Part shown: in pieces, positions 10,029 to 18,812 of the stretch | Numbering within the stretch: position 1 is the stretch's first letter | Layout: each line of letters starts with the position of its first letter | Assembly (NCBI GenBank): GCA_023015825.1 | Contig: JALKAW010000001.1 | Span: 434,001-498,000, forward strand | DNA: 64,000 nucleotides | Direction: 5' to 3' | Source: Flavobacteriaceae bacterium S0862 | GTDB taxonomy: Bacteria; Bacteroidota; Bacteroidia; Flavobacteriales; Flavobacteriaceae | Notes under the pieces: generated by a model | The model's input: only the letters and a program-made list of their open reading frames with translations | What the model was told of the DNA's origin: nothing | Databases searched by the model: none | Position numbers and translations under genes: made by a program

Positions 10029-10808
10029 ATGAATTCCCGAAAAGATCAACTGAAAGCTTTTGATAGATTGTTAACCATTATGGACGAGTTGCGAGAGCAA
10101 TGTCCTTGGGATAAAAAGCAAACTATGCAAACGTTACGTCACTTAACTATTGAAGAGACTTACGAGTTAGGTGATGCGATTCTAGATAACGATTTGCAAG
10201 AAATAAAAGGAGAATTAGGAGATTTACTGCTTCACATTGTATTCTATGCTAGAATTGGAAGTGAAACTAACGATTTTGATATTGCCGATGTCACTAACGC
10301 TATTTGTGAGAAACTAATAAATAGACATCCACATATTTATAGCGATGTTAAAGTGACAAATGAAGAAGAAGTAAAGCAAAATTGGGAAAATTTAAAGCTT
10401 AAAGAAGGAAAAACAAGTGTGTTGCAAGGTGTTCCTAAAAGTTTGCCTGCATTAGTAAAAGCAAATCGTATTCAAGATAAGGTTGCTGGTGTTGGATTTG
10501 ATTGGGAAGAACCAAACCAAGTTTGGGAAAAAGTAGAGGAGGAGCTAGAAGAGTTTAAAGCTGAGGTTGTTAATGGGAATCAAGAAGCGATTGAAAGTGA
10601 GTTTGGTGATGTATTGTTCTCTATGATAAACTATGCACGGTTTTTAAAAATAAACCCAGAAAATGCTTTAGAAAAAACCAACAAAAAATTCTCAAAACGA
10701 TTTCAGTATCTTGAACACAAAGCGAAAGCATTAAATAAGCCATTAAAAGACATGACCTTAGCTGAAATGGATGTATTTTGGGAAGAAGCGAAGCAATTGC
10801 CAAAATAA
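10029..10808 (+). CDS. mazG: Nucleoside triphosphate pyrophosphohydrolase MazG
   Basis: MazG hydrolyses (d)NTPs, including non-canonical ones, to the monophosphate and pyrophosphate, which cleans the nucleotide pool. The protein (259 residues) has two MazG domains. The first carries CPWDKKQTMQTLRHLTIEET and the metal-binding EETYELGDAI...EIKGELGDLLLH pattern. The second carries EEELEEFKAE and EFGDVLFSMINYAR. An out-of-frame ATG lies 4 nt upstream, so 10029 is chosen by frame and by the promoter. The last codons (WEEAKQLPK-stop) are copied three more times downstream in the tandem repeat at 10778-11053. Confidence 0.95.
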   Translation: MNSRKDQLKAFDRLLTIMDELREQCPWDKKQTMQTLRHLTIEETYELGDAILDNDLQEIKGELGDLLLHIVFYARIGSETNDFDIADVTNAICEKLINRHPHIYSDVKVTNEEEVKQNWENLKLKEGKTSVLQGVPKSLPALVKANRIQDKVAGVGFDWEEPNQVWEKVEEELEEFKAEVVNGNQEAIESEFGDVLFSMINYARFLKINPENALEKTNKKFSKRFQYLEHKAKALNKPLKDMTLAEMDVFWEEAKQLPK

Positions 10809-11053
10809 GTAATTAGAAAATATTTTTGATTTTCAATTATCAAAAATTGGGAAGAAGCGAAGCAATTGCCAAAATAAGTAATTAGAAAATCTATTGATTT
10901 TCAATTATCAAAAATTGGGAAGAAGCGAAGCAATTGCCAAAATAAGTAATTAGAAAATATTTTTGATTTTCAATTATCAAAAATTGGGAAGAAGCGAAGC
11001 AATTGCCAAAATAAGTAATTAGAAAATCTATTGATTTTCAAATTTCAAAACAT
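10778..11053 (+). repeat. Four tandem 68/69-bp units made from the mazG 3' end
   Basis: Units begin with TTGGGAAGAAGCG at 10778, 10847, 10915 and 10984. The first unit is the true mazG end. Each holds the last nine or so mazG codons, the TAA and an AT-rich hairpin. Two unit types alternate: A, with AAAATATTTTTGATTTTC, and B, with AAAATCTATTGATTTTC. The order is A-B-A-B, as if a 137-bp dimer had doubled. In B the stem GAAAATC/GATTTTC (loop TATT) extends through TAATT/AATTA. The last copy decays at its right end (TCAAATTTCAAAACATGGG). All copies keep the stop codon, so no extra protein is made. Confidence 0.95.
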
Positions 11054-11229
11054 GGGAGGAGGAGTTGACGATCAACTTTTTTACTTTTAAAACATCCAAA
11101 CACATGCTTTTACTCGTAAGTATTATAGCTCTATATCATAGAGAAATAAAATTGCTCGGATTAATAGCACACAATCCTTTTAAATAAGGATTTAAAAAAA
11201 TCAATTTTATTTAGTTTAGTTAGAAGTTT
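11054..11229. other. Intergenic remainder between the mazG repeat and the DUF349 gene
   Basis: This AT-rich stretch contains no gene I can support. A 12-codon frame beginning MGGGVDDQ just after the repeat is too short to call. At 11210-11227 an 18-nt sequence recurs from the fasciclin 3' region (3578-3595, other strand). Confidence 0.5.
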
Positions 11230-11266
11230 ACATCCTACCTGTTTTCGCAAGTAGGATGTGCTTTTT
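11230..11266 (+). terminator. Hairpin terminator between mazG repeats and DUF349 gene
   Basis: The stem ACATCCTAC / GTAGGATGT (11230-11238 with 11251-11259) is followed by GCTTTTTAG on the plus strand. It would end a long mazG 3' leader-out transcript. On the minus strand the T-run is weak, so its use by the DUF349 operon is uncertain. Confidence 0.65.
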
Positions 11267-13319
11267 AGTAATATTGCTTAATTCTTTTAAGCTTTTCTTT
11301 CCAGGTGCTTAAGCTGCTTTTGTGCTTTTCTATATTTTTATAGACATCTTTCACTAAAGGATTGTCATCATCAACATTAGAGAAAAACTGTAAATTATTT
11401 TCCAACTGATTTATTTCTCCTTTAATATCACCTATTTTTTTTCTAATAAAATTATGTTCGTTATCCAATGAGCGCTTATCACTAGACATTGTCATTAATT
11501 TATTGTCATATTTTAATAATTCGGTATCGGCTTTATTCATGTTGAGCTTGCCATATAAGGCATCAATTGCTTTATTGAATTTTCCATCGATAAAACGCTT
11601 ATTATATGGTACACGACCAATAGCTTTCCATTCAGCAATTTTTTCTTGTATGGTTGCTAAACTAGCTTCGACATCATCTGTAAATTCTATAGAACTTATG
11701 CTTTCAAGCAATTTTGTTTTCTTATCTAATGCTTCAACTTCTTCTTTATTGGCAGCATTTTTACTTTCATGAAATTTATCAAAGTAATGGTTACAAGCTG
11801 ATTTAAATTGCTTCCATATTTTATCGCTATCCTTTCTTGGTACATGACCAATTTTTTTCCAATCACTTTGAATTTTCTTCATTAACGAAGTGGTCGCTTC
11901 AAAATCCTCACTGTCTTTATTGTCTTCAGCGATTTTAATAAGTTCTAATTTTTTTTGAAGATTATCATATTGGTCTTTCTTTAAGCCTTTATAAAACGCA
12001 TTCTTTTTTCTATTAAACATTCTAACCGAATCTTTAAACTTTGCCCAAGTTTCTTCGTTTACTTTAATAGGCACTTTTCCAGCGTTAAAAAAGTCCTGAC
12101 GTAGTTGTTCTATTGATTTAATTTTCTTTTGCCAAGCACTATGGTTATTGGTTTCATCTTCAGCTATGGCATTTATCTTCGAGATAATTTCATGTTTAAG
12201 CTCTAAGTTTTTTTCGTAGACCTTGTCCATCTCTTCAAAAAACACTTGTCGCTTTTCATGAATGGTTTTAGTGGCAGCGCTAAAACGCTCCCAAATATCT
12301 TCTCTATATTCTTTATCTACAGGACCTAACTCTTCTTTCCAAATTTTATGCAGCACTTGTAATTCTCTAAAAGCTCTATTGCTATCGCTATCTTGAGCTA
12401 ATTCCTCAGCACGAGCAATTATTTTTTGCTTCTGTTCTAAATTATGTTTAAAATCTAAATCCCTTAAATCGCGATTTAAATGTAAGAAGTCATAAAAAAT
12501 CTCAACATGATGGTGGTAATTATTCCATACATTATTGTATTTATCTCTTGGAATTGGTCCTGCACTTCTCCAACTTTCCTGAAGTTCTTTAAAATGCTTG
12601 TAAGTAGTATTTATGTTTTCTTCAACATTTATAAGCCCTTTAATCTCTTCAATAATCTCTAATCGTTGTTCAAGATTGGCTTTTAAATTCTGTTCTAAGT
12701 TTTTGTAATAATCCTGACGTTTATCACGATATTCTCTATAAATATCATTGAAGCGCGTTTTTTCTGGACTTTTAAAGTGAAAATCAATTGAGTTACCTCC
12801 ACCTTCTATAAATTCTTCTTTTTTCTCCTCTAATAAAGCGCTAAACTTGGTGTTGAATTCACTTTTAATGGTTTCAAAATGAGATTTAATTGTTTGAATT
12901 TTCTCATTTTTCACTAAGTATTCAAGTTCACCAACTAAAGCATCAAGTGACATTGCATGATAGTCTTTTTCTTTAATGTCATGACGTTTGCTATTGACTT
13001 CATCTTCAGCATCTTCAGCATTTGAAGCTTCTATTTCTTTTAAAACATCATCAGTTTTTTCAGAGGTATCATTTTCTGCTAATGACTCTTTGGAAGTTTC
13101 TATTTCTGTACTTTCAGCACTTACTTCTTCTTTAGTGCTTTCTTCTTTAGGAGATTCTTCAACTACCTCAGGCTCTTTTTTTACTTCATCAGTAGCTTGT
13201 GTACCACTAGTAGATTCTTCTACAGCTTCAGTATCTGTGTTTTCGGAAGCATTTTCAACTTGAGGCGTGTTTTCTTCTTTTATTCCATCTGCTTCTTGCA
13301 GGTTATCTTTCTCAGACAT
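11265..13319 (-). CDS. DUF349 repeat protein with acidic N-terminus
   Basis: This protein of about 684 residues has no known enzymatic role. The first 115 or so residues are low-complexity and rich in Glu, Ser, Thr and Asp. The rest is almost wholly helical and charged, made of repeated DUF349 units with the pattern W..IG.VPR....W..F (for example SDWKKIGHVPRKDSDKIWKQF, AEWKAIGRVPYNK). I chose ATG 13319 (MSEKDN) over the TTG at 13328. The last 40 residues look coiled-coil. It stands at the end of an aroE-DUF368 region but has its own promoter, so it is probably a separate unit. No signal peptide is seen, so it is cytoplasmic. Confidence 0.88.
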   Translation of the reverse strand: MSEKDNLQEADGIKEENTPQVENASENTDTEAVEESTSGTQATDEVKKEPEVVEESPKEESTKEEVSAESTEIETSKESLAENDTSEKTDDVLKEIEASNAEDAEDEVNSKRHDIKEKDYHAMSLDALVGELEYLVKNEKIQTIKSHFETIKSEFNTKFSALLEEKKEEFIEGGGNSIDFHFKSPEKTRFNDIYREYRDKRQDYYKNLEQNLKANLEQRLEIIEEIKGLINVEENINTTYKHFKELQESWRSAGPIPRDKYNNVWNNYHHHVEIFYDFLHLNRDLRDLDFKHNLEQKQKIIARAEELAQDSDSNRAFRELQVLHKIWKEELGPVDKEYREDIWERFSAATKTIHEKRQVFFEEMDKVYEKNLELKHEIISKINAIAEDETNNHSAWQKKIKSIEQLRQDFFNAGKVPIKVNEETWAKFKDSVRMFNRKKNAFYKGLKKDQYDNLQKKLELIKIAEDNKDSEDFEATTSLMKKIQSDWKKIGHVPRKDSDKIWKQFKSACNHYFDKFHESKNAANKEEVEALDKKTKLLESISSIEFTDDVEASLATIQEKIAEWKAIGRVPYNKRFIDGKFNKAIDALYGKLNMNKADTELLKYDNKLMTMSSDKRSLDNEHNFIRKKIGDIKGEINQLENNLQFFSNVDDDNPLVKDVYKNIEKHKSSLSTWKEKLKRIKQYY

Positions 13320-13348
13320 GTCTTTCAATGTTTAGGTTCTTTAAAGTT

Positions 13349-13379
13349 TAAAGATACTATTAACACAGGGAATTACAAA
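13349..13379 (-). promoter_or_regulatory. Promoter of the DUF349 gene (-33 TTTG and -7 TATCTTTA)
   Basis: On the minus strand TTTG (13376-13379) is followed after 19 nt by TATCTTTA (13349-13356), one base off TAnnTTTG. The ATG at 13319 lies 29 nt downstream. Confidence 0.6.
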
Positions 13380-13404
13380 GTAATGAAGTTTATTTAGACT
13401 GGTT

Positions 13405-14142
13405 TTAGCATTTCTGCCAAATGCTCCATGCTTTTTCTGCTTGTAGTTCTAACATTTTTGAACCGTTGCAAATAGTTGCACCTTTAAGTTTTGAAATGGT
13501 TAGAAATTTGCTTTCTTCTGGATTGTAAATAAGGTCAAAAACCAAATGTGTTTTATCAATGGCATCGTACGGAATATCTGGATATTCGTTGGTTTTAGGG
13601 TAGGTACCAAGAGGTGTGCAATTAATGATTATTTGATACGATTTTATGTCATTTTCGGTAAGGCTTACATACGTAAAAACATCATTGCCTGCAGCTTTTC
13701 TAGAAACGTATTTGTAATCAATGTCTAGTTTTTTTAAAGCATATACAATAGCTTTTGAAGCGCCACCAGTTCCTAAAATAAGTGCTTTTTTATGATGTGA
13801 CTTCAAATGTGGCTCTATTGATTTTTTAAAACCAAAATAATCAGTATTGTAACCTATAAGTTTTCCTTTTTTCGTGATTTTAATAGTGTTTACTGCACCT
13901 ATTTTTTTTGCTGTTTTATGTAATCTGGTGAGATAAGGAATAACGGCTTCTTTGTATGGAATGGTAACGTTTAAGCCTCGAAGCCTTTTTGTTGAGCTTA
14001 TAATTTCTGGAAACTTATCAATTGAATCGATATCAAAATTTTCATAGGTATGCTTTAAACCTTCATTTCTAAATTTTTCACCAAAATGAGATTTTGAAAA
14101 AGAGTAGTCAATATTTTTACCTATAAGTCCAAATTTAGCCAT
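13405..14142 (-). CDS. aroE: Shikimate dehydrogenase
   Basis: AroE reduces 3-dehydroshikimate to shikimate with NADPH in aromatic amino acid synthesis. The substrate site motif (GLIGKNIDYSFSKSHF) opens the protein. The catalytic Lys and Asp lie in NVTIPYKEAVIPYL and GYNTDYFGF, and the nucleotide loop is LILGTGGASKAIVYALK. The C-terminal Gln motif is KMLELQAEKAW. At 245 residues it is at the short end of the family, as is usual in Flavobacteriia. Its start overlaps the end of the upstream DUF368 gene by 8 nt, so the two are probably translated from one message. Confidence 0.95.
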   Translation of the reverse strand: MAKFGLIGKNIDYSFSKSHFGEKFRNEGLKHTYENFDIDSIDKFPEIISSTKRLRGLNVTIPYKEAVIPYLTRLHKTAKKIGAVNTIKITKKGKLIGYNTDYFGFKKSIEPHLKSHHKKALILGTGGASKAIVYALKKLDIDYKYVSRKAAGNDVFTYVSLTENDIKSYQIIINCTPLGTYPKTNEYPDIPYDAIDKTHLVFDLIYNPEESKFLTISKLKGATICNGSKMLELQAEKAWSIWQKC

Positions 14143-15154
14143 TTATTTTCCTTGTTTTTTTTCCATACCATTCTAAAGCTAAAACTATTAAAATCCCAAG
14201 CAATATATATGCTATTGCAATATATGTTTCGCTTTGCAATTGAGGCATATAACGACTGTAATTTTCAATGATTTTTTCTCCTCTGGAATCTAGAATTAAA
14301 GCACCACTTTCAGCTGTTTTATAAATAGTTTCTTTCCATGGCCATACAACACCCAACGACCCAATAATAAATCCCATTAGTAAAGAAAGTGTGATGTTTC
14401 TATAATGCTTTAGTACATAATTGATTATATGAGAAAAAGTTACTAACCCAGCTACTGAGCCTATTGTGAATACACCTAAAACTTTCAACATTCTAATACG
14501 TTCTGGATTATTTGCGAATGAAAAATCACCCGTAAAAACATCGAAAATTGTATCGTAAAGCGCATTAACAGAGTTCACTAACAGTAAAACATAATTGCCT
14601 AAAAGAATTAATATAAAAGAGCCTGAAAATCCTGGTAGTGTCATTCCAGTTATGCTAATCATTCCGCAGAAAAAGACAAACCATAGGTTGTCATTTTCAG
14701 TAGCAGGGTCTAAAAAACTAATGCTTAAACCAACAATGACCCCAATACAAACCGATATAATTGTTTTATTTGACCAAGCATCAAAGTCTTTGCCTATATA
14801 GTAAATTGAGCCTATAATCATTCCAAAAAATACGCTCCAAACATATAATTCGTAATGAACAATTAAATAATCTAAGATTTTGGAAACGCTAAAATAACTT
14901 ATTATCATCCCTAAGAACAACAAACTTATAAAGCGTCCATTTATATAGCGATAAAAACTTTTAAATCGTCCGTTTATCAATAATTTAAAAGCTTTTCCGT
15001 TTACTTTTTGTAAAGAGTATATAAACTCCTCATAAAAACCAGCGACAAAAGCAACTACACCACCAGATACTCCAGGAACTTTATTTGCAGCTCCCATGCC
15101 TAGTCCTTTAATAACTAAAAACAATTTGTCTGTAAAAGTTCTAGTGCTTTGCAT
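14135..15154 (-). CDS. DUF368 (PopT-type) membrane protein, second copy of a tandem pair
   Basis: DUF368 proteins, recently assigned as PopT undecaprenyl-phosphate flippases, return the lipid carrier to the cytoplasmic face for wall and O-antigen synthesis. This 339-residue copy has about eight to ten membrane segments. It carries the two signature loops GAANKVPGVSGGVVAFVAGFYE near the start and MTLPGFSGSFILILLGNYVL in the middle, each internally related, as expected for a duplicated fold. It is less typical than its neighbour (NKVPG in place of DAVPG) and has a longer C-terminal loop before the last helix. The ATG lies 4 nt after the first copy's stop. Confidence 0.85.
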   Translation of the reverse strand: MQSTRTFTDKLFLVIKGLGMGAANKVPGVSGGVVAFVAGFYEEFIYSLQKVNGKAFKLLINGRFKSFYRYINGRFISLLFLGMIISYFSVSKILDYLIVHYELYVWSVFFGMIIGSIYYIGKDFDAWSNKTIISVCIGVIVGLSISFLDPATENDNLWFVFFCGMISITGMTLPGFSGSFILILLGNYVLLLVNSVNALYDTIFDVFTGDFSFANNPERIRMLKVLGVFTIGSVAGLVTFSHIINYVLKHYRNITLSLLMGFIIGSLGVVWPWKETIYKTAESGALILDSRGEKIIENYSRYMPQLQSETYIAIAYILLGILIVLALEWYGKKTRKING

Positions 15155-15158
15155 TAAC

Positions 15159-16076
15159 TTAACTTTTTTTGCCTATTCTCTCTAAAAGAATAATTGTTAA
15201 AAAGCCAATTAGTATTAATCCAACAGCAAATAAAACCTGAGGTTCTCCATCAAAGGACAAAGGTGAAATACTTTTTTCTAAAAGAGGAACTTCTTCTCCT
15301 TTTGAGTTAGTTCTCCAGCTTAAAACTTCTTTCCAAGGCCAAACCTTGTTTAATGAACCTAAAATAAACCCAGTTAGTAAGGCAAGAGTAAGATTGTGAT
15401 AGGTTTTGAATAGCCATTTTAAAACATGACTAAAACTTAATAAGCCAACAATTGCTCCACCGACAAAGAGGGCCAATTTTTTAAAATCTAAAACATCTAT
15501 AGCATCGCTTAATGTTTTGTAAGCTCCAAGAATTACAAGGATAAAAGAACCTGAAATTCCAGGCAAAATCATTGCACATATTGCTAAAGCTCCAGCGAAA
15601 AATAAAAAATATGGACTATCATTAACATCAGAAGCAGGAATGGTTGTAACGTAATAAGCTATGGCTGTACCAATAATAATCATTAAAACGGTAGCTATAT
15701 TCCAATTGGTAATTTGCTTCCCAACAAAATAAATACTTGCAACAATAAGCCCAAAAAAGAAGGACCAAATTAGTATTGGATGATATTCTATAAGGTATTT
15801 AGCGAGCTTCATAAATGATACAAAACTTATAACTATACCTATAAGTAATGCCGAAATAAAATTACCATTAAGTTGTTTCCAGAAAGCTTTAAACCCCTGC
15901 TTTCTTAGGGTTGTAATTAGAGATAAATTAACACCACTAATGGTGTTAATTAATTCTTCGTAAATACCTGAAATAAAAGCTATTGTACCTCCTGAAACTC
16001 CAGGAACAGCATCTGCAGCACCCATTGCTAAACCTTTCAATGAAATAATGAGGTAATCTAATAAACGTCTTTGCAT
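15159..16076 (-). CDS. DUF368 (PopT-type) membrane protein, first copy
   Basis: This is the paralogue of the next gene on the strand. At 305 residues it carries the canonical family motif GAADAVPGVSGGTIAFISGIYEE and the repeat motif MILPGISGSFILVILGAYKTL. By family assignment it is an undecaprenyl-phosphate translocase of the inner membrane. Both copies share the LLTGFILGSLNKVWPWKE / LLMGFIIGSLGVVWPWKE stretch, so they arose by duplication and have since diverged. Whether both carry the same lipid is unknown. A 34-nt gap separates it from the TPR gene upstream. Confidence 0.87.
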   Translation of the reverse strand: MQRRLLDYLIISLKGLAMGAADAVPGVSGGTIAFISGIYEELINTISGVNLSLITTLRKQGFKAFWKQLNGNFISALLIGIVISFVSFMKLAKYLIEYHPILIWSFFFGLIVASIYFVGKQITNWNIATVLMIIIGTAIAYYVTTIPASDVNDSPYFLFFAGALAICAMILPGISGSFILVILGAYKTLSDAIDVLDFKKLALFVGGAIVGLLSFSHVLKWLFKTYHNLTLALLTGFILGSLNKVWPWKEVLSWRTNSKGEEVPLLEKSISPLSFDGEPQVLFAVGLILIGFLTIILLERIGKKS

Positions 16077-16110
16077 TGCTTTAATTTAAGAAACCTAAAG
16101 TTAGGTAATT

Positions 16111-17514
16111 TTAGTTGGAAGTATTTCTATATCTTCCAATAATTTCTTGCACCTTCTTTAAAGAAAAAATAGCAGGGAAAAGCTCTTCAATAATAAAATA
16201 GAATTCAGGATTTATACGAAGTGAGTTGTTTAAATAGACAATTGCTTCATTTTCTTTACCTATCATAAATGATAACCCTGCTAAGCGGTATTGCACTTCT
16301 TCATTTTCAGGATAAAACTCTAGGGTTTGGTCTAAATTTAAAATGGCTGCTTCATATTCACCAAGTTGAATTAAAATATCTGTCCTAGATAACCATGTTT
16401 TCAACTCATAATTACCAAGTTCCAATGTTTTTTTATAACCACGTTCTGCTTCTTCCAAAAAGTTTAAACGTTGATTGATTTGAGCATAGTACTTCCAATA
16501 AATTACATTATCAGAATCAATATTAATGGCTTTATTTATGTAATAAAGAGCCTTTTGATAATTCTGAGTCTTGTTATAAAAATTAATAATGGCAATCCAG
16601 CCTTTGTCTAATAATGGATCTTCTTCAACCGTTTTATAATAATGTTGTACTGCAAGTTCATTTTGATTTAGTTCTTCGTAACATTTACCAATTCTAAGCA
16701 GCGCAAAAGATGTTGGATCGTCTATAGCTAAGGTGATTTTATAATTTTCAATGGCTTCTTCATGTCTATTTAATTTTTCTAAAACCTTACCTTTTTCTAA
16801 GTATGCTCCTACAAACACATCATCAGAAATGATTGCAAAATCAAAAGCTGCTAATGCTTTTTGATAGTCTTTAATAGAAAAGTATTGTTTACCTAATTGA
16901 TGCCATGCGACTTGACAATATGGATTTGTGTCAAGATATAAGTTTAAGTAATCTATGGCTTCATTGTTTTGCTCTAAAAAGTCAAAACAATAAATAACAT
17001 TATATAAAGCTGAATAATCTTCGGTGTCAACCTCCAAGCATTTCATAAAATAGAATTTGGCATCTTCAAATTTGTCCAAGAAAAGGTATTCCATACCTAG
17101 AAGGGAATAGATGTCAGCTGATTCCTCACTAAGTTCTGATGCTTTCTTTAAAATATGAATTGCTTTTAGGTGTTCATCTTTTTTTGAGAAAATATTAGCT
17201 TTTTGGATATAGATTTCTTCGTTGTTAGGCTCTATTTCGTAAAGCTCGTTTAAAAGTGTATCAGCTTTGTCTAGCTTATTCTCAAACACAAAAATTTCAA
17301 CTTGAAATAACTTTAAATTTATAGATGCAGGATGCTGTTGAAGCCCAAGATTTATAGCTTTTTTTGCTAAAGCTATTTTTCCATTATCTAAATAGTGATG
17401 AATAATATTCTCGAATTCATTTGAGTCAAAAAACAACACATTATTGGTTTTTAACATGGACTCAAATTTCGTGAGTGATAGATTATTGTTTTCGTCGTAT
17501 TGACTAAACTCCAT
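16111..17514 (-). CDS. Cytoplasmic tetratricopeptide-repeat protein
   Basis: This protein of about 467 residues is almost entirely TPR helices, with more than ten repeats by eye. Clear 34-residue units include YLEKGKVLEKLNRHEEAIENY and YRLAGLSFMIGKENEAIVYL. No signal peptide or membrane segment is present, and no catalytic domain is visible. The ATG at 17514 (MEFSQYDENN) is preferred to the ATG three codons upstream (MPPM), because family members start MEFS. It probably acts as a protein-binding scaffold; the partner is unknown. It stays next to the aminotransferase and OstA-like genes in relatives that I recall, which hints at a shared envelope role, but this is inference. Confidence 0.8.
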   Translation of the reverse strand: MEFSQYDENNNLSLTKFESMLKTNNVLFFDSNEFENIIHHYLDNGKIALAKKAINLGLQQHPASINLKLFQVEIFVFENKLDKADTLLNELYEIEPNNEEIYIQKANIFSKKDEHLKAIHILKKASELSEESADIYSLLGMEYLFLDKFEDAKFYFMKCLEVDTEDYSALYNVIYCFDFLEQNNEAIDYLNLYLDTNPYCQVAWHQLGKQYFSIKDYQKALAAFDFAIISDDVFVGAYLEKGKVLEKLNRHEEAIENYKITLAIDDPTSFALLRIGKCYEELNQNELAVQHYYKTVEEDPLLDKGWIAIINFYNKTQNYQKALYYINKAINIDSDNVIYWKYYAQINQRLNFLEEAERGYKKTLELGNYELKTWLSRTDILIQLGEYEAAILNLDQTLEFYPENEEVQYRLAGLSFMIGKENEAIVYLNNSLRINPEFYFIIEELFPAIFSLKKVQEIIGRYRNTSN

Positions 17515-17632
17515 AGGTGGCATTAAAAGTTCACGAAATAAATTTAGTATTCTATTGCTTAGATTTGAGAGATAGCTGTCATTGTTTTCAACAAAGTAAT
17601 TAACAGCAATTTTCCTACTAAAAATGTGCTTT

Positions 17633-18811
17633 TTAAGCTATTTTATTAAGTGCTTTTTTTATGATTTCACAGCCTGTAATTAACTCACTATCAGATATGG
17701 TAAGTGGAGGCGTAATACGAATAGCACAAGGTTCAAAAAGTAGCCAGAATAATATTAAACCTTCTTCTTGACATTTAAGAATAACATGATTTACTATATC
17801 GGCAGATGGTAAAATAACAGCTAACATCAGCCCTTTTCCTCTAATTTCTTTAATGAGTGGGTGTTTTAGATGTGCTTTTATGAGCTTTTCTTTTCTTAAG
17901 GTTTCAGAAATTAAATTTGTAGATGTAATTTCTTTAAGTGTTGCTAATGCTGCTGAAGCTATTAAAGGGTGGCCACCAAAAGTAGTAATGTGACCAAGTT
18001 TTGGATTATCCTTTAGACAATCCATCATAGCTTTTGAAGCTGTAAATGCTCCAATTGGTAAACCACCTCCAAGACCTTTTCCTGTAACCACTATGTCTGG
18101 AATACAATTATAATTTTCGAAACCAAAGAGTTTTCCTGTACGACCAATTCCTGGTTGAATTTCATCTAAAATCAATAAGGCTCCAACCTCGTTACAACGC
18201 TTTTGTACTTGTTGTAAATAATTATTTGTTGGCTCGATAAATCCAGCGCCACCTTGAATAGTTTCTAATATGACAGCTGCAGTTTTCGTGGTGATTTTTG
18301 TTAACTCTTCTGCACTGTTAAATGCAATAAACCGAACATCAGGAACTAATGGTCTAAAAGGTTGTTTGCGTTCTTCAAAACCCATAATGCTCAAAGCTCC
18401 CATAGTATTTCCGTGATACGCTTTATGTGCGGCAATAATTTCAGAGCGTCCTGTATAACGACGCGCTAGTTTAAGTGCGCCTTCGATAGCTTCGGTACCA
18501 GAATTGGTTAAATAGGTGCTTTCTAAAGGGTTTGGTAAATGCTTTGCTAAGAATTTTGTTAAGTCTACAGCTGGCTTTTGAATATATTCACCATACACCA
18601 TTACATGTAAATACTTATCGGTTTGTTCTTTAATGGCTGAGATAATTTTTGGGTGTTTATGACCCAAAGGACATGCAGATACACCTGCAACAAAATCTAA
18701 ATATGCTTTACCATTAGAATCGTAGATATAGCTCCCATCTGCATGAGAAATTTCCATGGCTAATGGGTGTGGTGTTGTTTGTGCTTGATATTTAAAAAAA
18801 TCGTTTTTAAT
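17633..18811 (-). CDS. Class III (PLP) aminotransferase, probable ATT start
   Basis: This is a fold-type I, PLP-dependent aminotransferase of the acetylornithine/ornithine group (often annotated as aspartate aminotransferase family). The PLP lysine lies in VVTGKGLGGGLP, the Asp in LLILDEIQPGIGRTG, and the cofactor phosphate site in LTNSGTEAIEGALKLAR. The first ATG (18755) would cut off a conserved N-terminus. In frame upstream lies KNDFFKYQAQTTPHPLA, typical of the family, and the only plausible initiator is ATT at 18811, one nt after the OstA-like stop. No ATG, GTG or TTG occurs between. The substrate is unknown. With the ATT start it has 392 residues. Confidence 0.85.
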   Translation of the reverse strand: MKNDFFKYQAQTTPHPLAMEISHADGSYIYDSNGKAYLDFVAGVSACPLGHKHPKIISAIKEQTDKYLHVMVYGEYIQKPAVDLTKFLAKHLPNPLESTYLTNSGTEAIEGALKLARRYTGRSEIIAAHKAYHGNTMGALSIMGFEERKQPFRPLVPDVRFIAFNSAEELTKITTKTAAVILETIQGGAGFIEPTNNYLQQVQKRCNEVGALLILDEIQPGIGRTGKLFGFENYNCIPDIVVTGKGLGGGLPIGAFTASKAMMDCLKDNPKLGHITTFGGHPLIASAALATLKEITSTNLISETLRKEKLIKAHLKHPLIKEIRGKGLMLAVILPSADIVNHVILKCQEEGLILFWLLFEPCAIRITPPLTISDSELITGCEIIKKALNKIA

Positions 18812-18812
18812 G

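Noticed and set aside
10778-11053. CRISPR array
   Set aside because: Units are contiguous 68/69-bp copies with no unique spacers and include mazG coding sequence.
11050-11090. 12-codon frame MGGGVDDQLFYF after the mazG repeat
   Set aside because: Too short and without supporting promoter or homology that I can judge.
12988-13263. Ser/Thr-rich plus-strand frame over the DUF349 N-terminus
   Set aside because: The composition is the antisense image of the Glu/Ser-rich low-complexity region.
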